NCBI GenBank assembly: GCA_030609605.1 | Contig: JAUWBY010000119.1 | Location: forward strand, 1-7,060 | Length of the DNA: 7,060 nucleotides | Direction: 5' to 3' | Source of the DNA: Candidatus Eiseniibacteriota bacterium | Lineage (GTDB): Bacteria; Joyebacterota; Joyebacteria; Joyebacterales; Joyebacteraceae | Shown here: positions 1 to 5,481 of the stretch, piece by piece | Numbering within the stretch: the first letter of the stretch is position 1 | How the letters are laid out: the number at the start of each line of letters is the position of its first letter | The notes under the pieces: generated by a model | Database searches by the model: none | Told to the model about the DNA's origin: nothing | What the model saw: the letters and a program-made list of their open reading frames with translations, nothing else | Made by a program: the position numbers and the translations under genes

Positions 1-1
1 C

Positions 2-1777
2 GTTGCGGCGCGGGAGTTCATCATCAACATCACGTTCCATTCGGTCGCGGGTATGGTCCTCCTGCCGTGGGGCTACACGAATGACCATACGCCCGACGAC
101 GCTATGTTCCGCGTGATTGCCAACAACATGGCGCAGTACAACGGCTACCAGGTGGGGCAGGCAGGCGAGATTCTCTACAACTGCAGCGGGACGACGCCCG
201 ACTGGGCATACGGTGTTGAGGGTATCTGGTCTCTCTGCGTCGAGGTTTCCGGAACAGGATTCTGGCCTGCTGAGAGTGAGATCCCGAGCCTGAACGCCGA
301 GAACCTTTGGCCGCAGCAGTATGTCTGTCGGATTGCAGGGAGCTATCTTGCGGTGGACGGAACCACGTTCACAGGTGGCAACGGCGACCAGGAGCCGGAC
401 GCCGGCGAGACTCTCGACTTCGTTGTCTCTATCGAGAACCAGGGGATCCTCGCCGGAGCGACCGGTGTGAGCGTGGCTATCACGACGGACGACCCGTACG
501 TCCAGCTTCATGATGCAAGTGTCACACTGGGTGCGATCCCGGCGGGATCTACGGTATCCAACTCGGGCGATCCGTTCTCCTTCACCGTTGATCCAGCCAC
601 GCCCGACGGACACGGGCTTGTCATCATGCTCGAGATAGCGGGCGATGGACTCTACATGGAAGAGTCGCTCTCCTGGATGGTGGGGGAGCCGACGGTGGTC
701 TTCTTCGACGACATGGAGAGCGGGACCGGGAACTGGGTTGAGAACGACGGCTACTGGGGGCTTACAGGTACGCAGTCACACTCGCCCTCGACCTCGTACA
801 CCGACAGCCCGAGCGGCGACTACGGTAACTACCGGAACACATGGATCGAGCTGGCTACCGCGATCGATTTCTCATCGGCGACCGCGGCGGATCTGTCGTT
901 CTGGCACAGAGTCGATACGGAAGAGGATTACGACTACTGCTACGTTGAGGTCTCGGATGACAACGGCGCGGCGTGGCATCAGATTGGTCCGAAGTACCAC
1001 GGGAACAACTATGGATGGGAAGAGGTGGAACTGTCTCTGAACGATTTCGTCGGGACGGCGGATTTCCTGGTGAGGTTCCGGTTCACGTCCGACACGTACG
1101 TGCAGGAGGATGGATGGTACGTTGATGACGTGACGATCAGCGGCCCGCCGACCGGTAACGTGAAGCCGTCCGTTCCTATGCTCTCCGATCCTCCGGACGG
1201 CGGAACCGTGAGCAGTTCAACGCCGGAGCTCACTGTCGTCAACTCGTACGATCCGGATCCCAGCGACGTGCTGACGTACGGCTTCCTGGTATACGATGAC
1301 GCGCTCTGCACGAATCTCATCGCTTCCGACAGCGGTGTGACCGAGGGTGCCGTCACGACGTCATGGATCGTAGCATCGTCGTTGGACAACGGCACGTACT
1401 ACTGGCGCGCCTATGCCGATGACGGCACGGAGCGCAGCCAGCTCATGGCGACGGCATCGTTCATTGTCGAGGATACCGGGGTTGAAGATCCGCCCATTGC
1501 CGTACTGGTTCTCCACCCGTGCCGGCCGAATCCCTTCGGCAGGCAGGCGTCGCTGTCGTTCGAACTCCCGACTCGGACGGATGTGACCTTCGCCATATAC
1601 AGCGTTGATGGTCGTCTGGTGAGAAGACTCGTGGACGCTGAGATGGACGCCGGGACGGTCGATGTGACGTGGGATGGTCGCGATGAGCACGGCCGCCGAG
1701 TAGGGAACGGCCTCTACTTCATGAAACTGGTGGCCGGAAACGATATCCGTCGCGGCAAGGTCGTCGTCCTTAGGTAG
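2..1777 (+). CDS. Secreted M14-family zinc carboxypeptidase, C-terminal part (5' end outside window), with FlgD-like sorting domain
   Basis: The frame is open from base 2, so the N-terminus with the HxxE zinc motif lies outside the window. What remains starts in the catalytic domain. TFHSVAG (His at 38-40) is the third zinc ligand, followed by LLPWGYT. LYNCSG holds the Tyr (176-178) that aligns by eye with Tyr248 of carboxypeptidase A, and LCVEVSGTGFWP holds the general-base Glu (242-244), equivalent to Glu270. The Tyr-to-Glu spacing matches carboxypeptidase A exactly. Residue 255, the pancreatic specificity position, is Pro here. After the enzyme come a GNGDQEPDAGE-type beta domain (about 350-690), an immune-inhibitor/MAM-like jelly-roll (about 701-1144, FFDDMESG to GWYVDDVTISG), a fibronectin-III/Ig-like domain (about 1163-1471), and a FlgD-like C-terminal domain (1508-1777) with RPNPF, LSFELP and GNGLYFMKL. 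Such C-terminal domains act as type IX-like secretion signals in related bacteria. The product would remove C-terminal residues from extracellular peptides. The family call is firm; the substrate is unknown. Confidence 0.9.
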   Translation, partial: VAAREFIINITFHSVAGMVLLPWGYTNDHTPDDAMFRVIANNMAQYNGYQVGQAGEILYNCSGTTPDWAYGVEGIWSLCVEVSGTGFWPAESEIPSLNAENLWPQQYVCRIAGSYLAVDGTTFTGGNGDQEPDAGETLDFVVSIENQGILAGATGVSVAITTDDPYVQLHDASVTLGAIPAGSTVSNSGDPFSFTVDPATPDGHGLVIMLEIAGDGLYMEESLSWMVGEPTVVFFDDMESGTGNWVENDGYWGLTGTQSHSPSTSYTDSPSGDYGNYRNTWIELATAIDFSSATAADLSFWHRVDTEEDYDYCYVEVSDDNGAAWHQIGPKYHGNNYGWEEVELSLNDFVGTADFLVRFRFTSDTYVQEDGWYVDDVTISGPPTGNVKPSVPMLSDPPDGGTVSSSTPELTVVNSYDPDPSDVLTYGFLVYDDALCTNLIASDSGVTEGAVTTSWIVASSLDNGTYYWRAYADDGTERSQLMATASFIVEDTGVEDPPIAVLVLHPCRPNPFGRQASLSFELPTRTDVTFAIYSVDGRLVRRLVDAEMDAGTVDVTWDGRDEHGRRVGNGLYFMKLVAGNDIRRGKVVVLR

Positions 1778-1804
1778 CGGCAGGCAACAACTTACGTACT
1801 TCGT

Positions 1805-1840
1805 GACCGGCTCTTCCCTGGTGGGGAGAGCCGGTCTTTT
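1805..1840 (+). terminator. Intrinsic terminator of the carboxypeptidase gene
   Basis: A 14-bp stem (1805-1818 pairing with 1823-1836, one G-T wobble at 1815/1826) closes on a TGGT tetraloop and is followed directly by TTTT (1837-1840) then CT. It begins 27 bases after the stop codon. Stem quality and the T-tract make this a textbook Rho-independent terminator, separating the carboxypeptidase from the next gene. Confidence 0.93.
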
Positions 1841-1874
1841 CTGGAACACCCCTTGCAACGAAATGCCCGTGTAG

Positions 1875-1888
1875 GTCCCCATGGGGAC
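1875..1888. promoter_or_regulatory. Perfect 14-bp palindrome upstream of the lipoprotein gene
   Basis: GTCCCCATGGGGAC is identical on both strands and lies 35 bases before the chosen ATG of the lipoprotein gene, in the only gap between that gene and the preceding terminator. It could be a dimeric operator, or a short hairpin in the leader RNA (5 bp with a 4-base loop). No convincing -35/-10 pair was found beside it, so the functional call is weak. Confidence 0.35.
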
Positions 1889-1910
1889 TCTTTCAGGCAT
1901 GTGCAGACGT

Positions 1911-1917
1911 GAGGGGG
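1911..1917 (+). promoter_or_regulatory. Ribosome binding site deciding the lipoprotein start
   Basis: GAGGGGG lies six bases before ATG 1924. The in-frame GTG at 1909 lacks such a site and would put five extra residues before the signal peptide. This favours ATG 1924. Confidence 0.75.
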
Positions 1918-1923
1918 TGTGCA

Positions 1924-4233
1924 ATGAAGAGTGCTAAGACGTTGACCGCCGTTGTTCTCGGACTCGCGCTCGTACTTGCGTCGTGCTCAAGCACAGTCGG
2001 TCCGTCCGATCCTCAGGACGAGTGGGCCATACCGACCCGTTCGGTGAGCGGAAACGTGGAGTTGCCGGAAGGGTCACGAGTGGATCTTGCGGATCTGGAT
2101 ATCCTGTCATTCGCCGAGGGCGCGAGCGTGTCGTCGGATGGAAGCTTCACCGTTCGAATTCCCGACACCGACTCCCACCAGGTTCTCGTTGTAACGGACG
2201 CAGATGGGACGCCGGTCGTGCTCGCCTACGTGGGGCCGACTGATGACGCGATCACGGTTGATGCCTCATCGACCGCTACGGCGCTTGGGATGCTCAATCC
2301 TTTCACTGTTCTGTTCTCAGCCGGCGACCATGTGTCGCTGGCCGGAATCGTTGTGGACAAGAGCGACTGGGGTCGGCTTGTCACTTCAATAGAAACCGTT
2401 CTGGCGAGCTCGTCCGTGGGATCACTGACGAGCGAACTCGTGCCGGAGATCATGCAGGCGGCGTGCGAAGTCGTAGTGGACGCGCTCGACGACGGAACGA
2501 TCAATCCAATTCCGCTGTCGGACCCGTGGCTCGAGGATGTGGCCGGTGACAGCGTTGTCTGGGTGAACCGGGACCCGATCTACTACGCGTCGGTTTTCAA
2601 GACCGTCGGGAGCGCGGACTCGCTCCTGGTTCTGATCGATTCAGCGAGAGAGAAGGTGAGGATCTCGACCGGCTGGCCGCCTACAGTTGATGTCACGAGT
2701 GCGACGCGAAGCTATCCCGATCTGGGCGACGGCACATACGACGTCACACTGATCTGGGCGGATTTCAGATCCTTCGATTCACAGACAGCGAATGGCCTGG
2801 TGACAAGGATGAACACATGCCGGGCGATCGCGGAAATAGTGGCGGTGGGTTCAGGCGTGGTAGTCGATCGCGGCCCGGCAGATTTCGATTTCTCGGGGTG
2901 GGATAGTGGACTGGGAAGCAGCGCGGCTGCACACGATGTATACGGCTTCATCGGGACACTTCTCGATGCTGTGTCCCAGGACAGCGATGCGGTCGCATCT
3001 TGGTTCTGGGAGGGCGCGAACGCCGATTGCGCCGAGTATATCGAGGCCATCAGTCGACTCATCTCCGGCATATCGTTCTCGACAGAGGTCATCGCGGCAG
3101 GTGAATCACGCGTGCCGCTCTTCTCGCGGATGGTGGCGCAGTCGCCCCAGGAGCAGCAGCGGATCACCCAGCTCGACGGCGTGATGAGCCACGTAGATTC
3201 ACACTCTCCCCCGACGGCCGTGTTCACGGTGAGTCCACCATTCGCTACGGTCGGATCCACCTTCTCGTTCAGTGCCGTGGCCTCAACCGATCCTGATGAT
3301 GCGACTATTGATCTCAGAGTGCGCTGGGACTGGGACAACGACGGCGAGTGGGACACCGACTGGGACACTCAGAAGGTGGTGCAGCGCGTCTTCGAGGAGG
3401 CAGGCGCGCAGAGTGTGGCGATGCAGGTGAAGGACCCTCTCAATCTCAATGATACAGTTGTTCACACGGTCAACGTCGGCGGGAGCCAGGAGAACGCGGT
3501 TCACATTGTCATCTTCAGGGATGCGGTTCCTTGGGGTTCTGAAGTGCCGGCGGTGCTGGATCAGATGCTTGAGATCATGGAGTTTACCGAGGGTGTGGGT
3601 GCGAATGAATACGAAGTCCTCAGTTCTTCCGATATGGGAACTCTCACGCTCACGCCGGGAGAGGATCTTGTCATCATCCAGAATGATCAGCCGCAAGCAT
3701 TCTATGATGAGTACGCGGGCAACCAGGTCCGCTTCCTACAGTTTGTAGCAGGTGGCGGCACCATCTTCTGGGAGGCGTGCGATCTCGGATGGAATGGTGG
3801 GTCCATCACGGATGCAGGCATCGTTCTACCCGGCGCCATAGAACTCACGGAGTATGAGACCTGGTACAACTATATCACTCTGCCGGGCGCTCCGATTGTT
3901 GAGGGGCTTCCGGAGCAACTCTACGGGCAGTACGCGAGTCACGAGGGTATCAGCAATCTGCCCGATGGTGCGACGGTATATACGGTCGACGACGCGGGTC
4001 ATCCGACGTTGGTGGAGTACGACTATAGAGGCGGATGGGTCATCGTAACCACCCAGCCTCTGGAACACAGTTTCTATAATAACTGGACGAGCGGCCATGT
4101 GATGCCGCGCGTCATCAGCTACGTGCTTGGGATTCCCCTCGTTCATGACTTCGGCGACATCATCAAGCCTGAGTTGAGGGGGAGGCCCAGGGATGGTGGC
4201 GGGGTTAAGGGTCTGACCAGCGGGAAGCACTAG
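1924..4233 (+). CDS. Large lipoprotein with PKD-like module and C-terminal glutamine-amidotransferase-like fold, function unknown
   Basis: The product is 769 residues from ATG 1924. It opens with a lipoprotein signal: charged MKSAK, a hydrophobic core, then the lipobox LASC with Cys21 as the probable lipidated residue. A beta-rich region follows (about 40-110, RSVSGNVELPEG to TPVVLAYVGP, like carboxypeptidase-regulatory or surface beta domains). A mixed region (about 110-425) is not recognised. A PKD-like domain sits at about 429-520 (PPTAVFTVSP, the acidic WDWDNDGEWDTDWD, and VNVGG). The C-terminal part, about 525-742, resembles class I glutamine-amidotransferase-like or ThuA/DUF4350-like folds: VHIVIF strand, GEDLVIIQND, RFLQFVAGGGTIFWEACD, GGWVIVTTQPLEH. 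The nucleophile elbow GxCxG is absent; the Cys in WEACD is not in elbow context, so glutaminase activity is unlikely. Unlike both neighbouring proteases it has no FlgD-like C-terminal domain, fitting lipid anchoring instead. It is probably monocistronic. The role is unknown; carbohydrate or protein binding at the envelope is a guess. Confidence 0.85.
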   Translation: MKSAKTLTAVVLGLALVLASCSSTVGPSDPQDEWAIPTRSVSGNVELPEGSRVDLADLDILSFAEGASVSSDGSFTVRIPDTDSHQVLVVTDADGTPVVLAYVGPTDDAITVDASSTATALGMLNPFTVLFSAGDHVSLAGIVVDKSDWGRLVTSIETVLASSSVGSLTSELVPEIMQAACEVVVDALDDGTINPIPLSDPWLEDVAGDSVVWVNRDPIYYASVFKTVGSADSLLVLIDSAREKVRISTGWPPTVDVTSATRSYPDLGDGTYDVTLIWADFRSFDSQTANGLVTRMNTCRAIAEIVAVGSGVVVDRGPADFDFSGWDSGLGSSAAAHDVYGFIGTLLDAVSQDSDAVASWFWEGANADCAEYIEAISRLISGISFSTEVIAAGESRVPLFSRMVAQSPQEQQRITQLDGVMSHVDSHSPPTAVFTVSPPFATVGSTFSFSAVASTDPDDATIDLRVRWDWDNDGEWDTDWDTQKVVQRVFEEAGAQSVAMQVKDPLNLNDTVVHTVNVGGSQENAVHIVIFRDAVPWGSEVPAVLDQMLEIMEFTEGVGANEYEVLSSSDMGTLTLTPGEDLVIIQNDQPQAFYDEYAGNQVRFLQFVAGGGTIFWEACDLGWNGGSITDAGIVLPGAIELTEYETWYNYITLPGAPIVEGLPEQLYGQYASHEGISNLPDGATVYTVDDAGHPTLVEYDYRGGWVIVTTQPLEHSFYNNWTSGHVMPRVISYVLGIPLVHDFGDIIKPELRGRPRDGGGVKGLTSGKH

Positions 4234-4302
4234 CCTGGACGGCGATTCCTCTCCTTTGGCTCGCCGCGCTGCGGCCCCTGGCCGGCCCACCCCGCCCATT
4301 CT

Positions 4303-4343
4303 GACGGTCATTGTCCTGGGTTTCTCCCAAGACAGTGACCGTC
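4303..4343 (+). terminator. Long hairpin after the lipoprotein gene, possible terminator without a T-tract
   Basis: Bases 4303-4320 pair with 4326-4343 over 18 positions, with one wobble (4311/4335) and one C-A mismatch (4316/4330), around the loop TTTCT. It starts 70 bases after the lipoprotein stop. The next bases, GTTCATTG, are not a T-tract, and neither is the flank on the other strand. The two other terminators in this window do have T-tracts. It may therefore act as an mRNA 3'-end stabiliser, a non-canonical terminator or a leader element of the regulator mRNA. The structure is certain on paper; its role is not. Confidence 0.45.
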
Positions 4344-4447
4344 GTTCATTGCGGACCAGAACGTGCTTGTCTTCGAGGGTGTTCTCGCCTACTCTGTTGT
4401 TGAAGAGCATTCATACAGATTGGCAGAGGAGGTTTGCACACCGGCAG

Positions 4448-4468
4448 GTAGCTACTTCCGCGTACGCG
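4448..4468. promoter_or_regulatory. Two adjacent small palindromes, candidate operator region for the TetR gene
   Basis: GTAGCTAC (4448-4455) and CGCGTACGCG (4459-4468) are both perfect palindromes, separated by three bases and about 125 bases upstream of the regulator start. TetR-family proteins bind dyad-symmetric DNA and often repress themselves, so this is a possible site. Short palindromes are common by chance in GC-rich DNA, so the call is weak. Confidence 0.2.
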
Positions 4469-4581
4469 ACGGACGCGGCGCTGTGGAGTTGCCGGGCGGG
4501 AATTCATGTCTTGGCGAAGAGTGAACCGGGAATCAGTCAGTTCTCGACGGGCGCTAATGACAGATCGTGTCCAGGGTGAGC

Positions 4582-4586
4582 GGAGG
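4582..4586 (+). promoter_or_regulatory. Ribosome binding site of the TetR-family gene
   Basis: GGAGG with a seven-base spacer before ATG 4594 supports that start; the DNA-binding domain begins a few residues later, as usual for the family. Confidence 0.75.
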
Positions 4587-4593
4587 TTGAGTC

Positions 4594-5196
4594 ATGGCAA
4601 GGAAGCGCGTAGGAAACAAGAGAGAACGGATCATCAATGCCGCCGCTAGGTTCTTTGGCGAGAAGGGCTATCACCAGACAACGACATCGGAGATCGCAGA
4701 TGCGGCGGGTGTCGCTGCCGGGACCATCTACATCTACTTCAAGAGCAAGGAGATGCTGATCGTGGCGGTCTTTGAGGAGTTCCTTGGTTCTCATATGGAA
4801 CGCCTCAAGCAGGGAGTGGAGGCCGTAGGCGGGTCAGAGGCCAAGATGCGCCGGCTGCTCACGCTCGGGCTGGAGTTGATGGAGAGCAACCCGTCCAGCG
4901 CGAGGATATTCCTCTCGCAGCTCAGGCAGAGCTCAGAGATGATCAAGACCGTCGCGAAGAAGAGCAGCCGAGCGTACAAGGACATCATCGAAGGTGTGAT
5001 CAAGGACGGGATCTCGGCAGGGGATTTCCGGGAGTCCGACCCGGTCGCCACAGCGGTCATGGTATTCGGGGCCTATCAGAACATGGTGCTCGAGTGGGTG
5101 GCCGCCGACTGCTCGTATCCGCTCACCGCGAAAGCATCAGATCTGTCGGAGTTCATCCTTAAGGGTGTGGGATGCAAGGAGTCGGCAGAGGGGTAG
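4594..5196 (+). CDS. TetR/AcrR-family transcriptional regulator, FadR (YsiA)-like
   Basis: The product is 200 residues, the normal TetR-family length. The N-terminal DNA-binding domain (about 8-55) is canonical: KRERIINAAARFFGEKGYHQTTTSEIADAAGV, then AAGTIYIYFKSKEML, where the turn and recognition helix are clear. The all-helical C-terminal part (about 60-195) looks like the ligand and dimer domain of Bacillus FadR/YsiA-type regulators, with features such as ARIFLSQLRQSSEM, a long helix through YKDIIEGVIKDG, and VMVFGAYQNMVLEWV. Those relatives sense long-chain acyl-CoA and repress fatty-acid breakdown; acyl-CoA sensing here is inference only, because no lipid gene lies nearby. The gene stands alone: a 360-base gap precedes it and a terminator follows. 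It may be autoregulated or control distant genes. The family call is secure, the subfamily moderate, the ligand unknown. Confidence 0.93.
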   Translation: MARKRVGNKRERIINAAARFFGEKGYHQTTTSEIADAAGVAAGTIYIYFKSKEMLIVAVFEEFLGSHMERLKQGVEAVGGSEAKMRRLLTLGLELMESNPSSARIFLSQLRQSSEMIKTVAKKSSRAYKDIIEGVIKDGISAGDFRESDPVATAVMVFGAYQNMVLEWVAADCSYPLTAKASDLSEFILKGVGCKESAEG

Positions 5197-5238
5197 GGTG
5201 GGGGCAGTAGGGAAGAAAGCCGTACAGACAGCAGTCTG

Positions 5239-5285
5239 AAAAACGGAGAGGGCACGACCGCAATGGCTGTGCCCTTTCCATTTTT
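5239..5285. terminator. Intrinsic, probably bidirectional terminator after the TetR gene
   Basis: An 11-bp stem (5245-5255 with 5269-5279, one G-T wobble) extends inward with a wobble, one mismatch and two G-C pairs to the loop GCAAT (5260-5264). TTTTT at 5281-5285 follows on the plus strand. AAAAA at 5239-5243 precedes it, so the minus strand also reads hairpin then T-tract. It begins 42 bases after the regulator stop and isolates it from the downstream protease gene. Confidence 0.88.
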
Positions 5286-5391
5286 CGATGGGAACTCAGG
5301 TCGGTTTCGCCACAATACCTTGCTGGCTCAGTAGGGAGAATCGACTGAGACTCCTTCACCCGATTCGCATCTAAGGGAAAGGCGTGAATTC

Positions 5392-5420
5392 TTGCTTCAT
5401 CGCCTATATTGTGATAGAAT
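5392..5420 (+). promoter_or_regulatory. Extended -10 sigma-70-type promoter of the metalloprotease gene
   Basis: A -35 hexamer TTGCTT (5392-5397) and a -10 hexamer TAGAAT (5415-5420) are separated by exactly 17 bases. A TG at 5412-5413 gives the extended -10 motif TGnTAGAAT. The surrounding stretch is AT-rich compared with the coding regions. Transcription would start near 5427, giving a leader of about 55 bases before ATG 5482. It lies just downstream of the preceding terminator, as expected for an independent unit. Confidence 0.75.
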
Positions 5421-5431
5421 GAGTACTTGGT

Positions 5432-5443
5432 TGCATACATGCA
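5432..5443. repeat. TGCAT-AC-ATGCA inverted repeat in the protease leader
   Basis: Five-base arms (5432-5436 and 5439-5443) flank a two-base centre, immediately downstream of the predicted transcription start. As DNA it could be an operator half-site pair; as RNA the loop is too tight for a stable hairpin. A TGAGTAC direct repeat (5420-5426 and 5455-5461) brackets it. The function is unproven. Confidence 0.3.
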
Positions 5444-5469
5444 TTGAAACCGGGTGAGTACCCCCAAAC

Positions 5470-5474
5470 GGAGG
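5470..5474 (+). promoter_or_regulatory. Ribosome binding site of the metalloprotease gene
   Basis: GGAGG, within GGAGGGAGA, has a seven-base spacer to ATG 5482. It fixes the start directly before a clear signal peptide. Confidence 0.8.
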
Positions 5475-5481
5475 GAGAACT

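Larger units (their letters stand above)
4234..4593. other. 360-base intergenic region without a convincing gene
   Basis: This gap lies between the lipoprotein stop and the regulator start. The first part is very GC-rich and carries a long hairpin (4303-4343). The second part holds two small palindromes, GTAGCTAC (4448-4455) and CGCGTACGCG (4459-4468), and the regulator's ribosome binding site. A weak TTG-start frame through this stretch gives an Arg/Ser/Pro-rich, non-protein-like translation and is not called. No tRNA cloverleaf and no convincing promoter hexamer pair was seen, although a promoter for the regulator must lie here or further upstream. Confidence 0.6.

Noticed and set aside
1853..1877. 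TTGCAA followed by TAGGTC as a promoter for the lipoprotein gene
   Set aside because: The spacing is only 13 bases and the -10 match is poor.
1361..1924. Minus-strand open frame of 187 codons over the carboxypeptidase end
   Set aside because: It runs through the intrinsic terminator and through the well-conserved FlgD-like domain of the plus strand, and its translation is not protein-like.
2712..3368. Minus-strand open frame of about 218 codons inside the lipoprotein gene
   Set aside because: Its Ser/Thr-rich translation has no motif, and the plus-strand lipoprotein frame has coherent domains across the same region.
4256..4579. Plus-strand TTG-start frame of 107 codons in the gap before the regulator
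   Set aside because: It has no ribosome binding site, reads through the long hairpin, and gives a low-complexity Arg/Ser/Pro-rich product without hydrophobic core pattern.
5452..5463. GGGT-GAGT-ACCC mini-hairpin before the protease ribosome binding site, considered as a riboswitch
   Set aside because: The stem is only four base pairs, and I could not match the surrounding leader of about 55 bases to any known riboswitch consensus.
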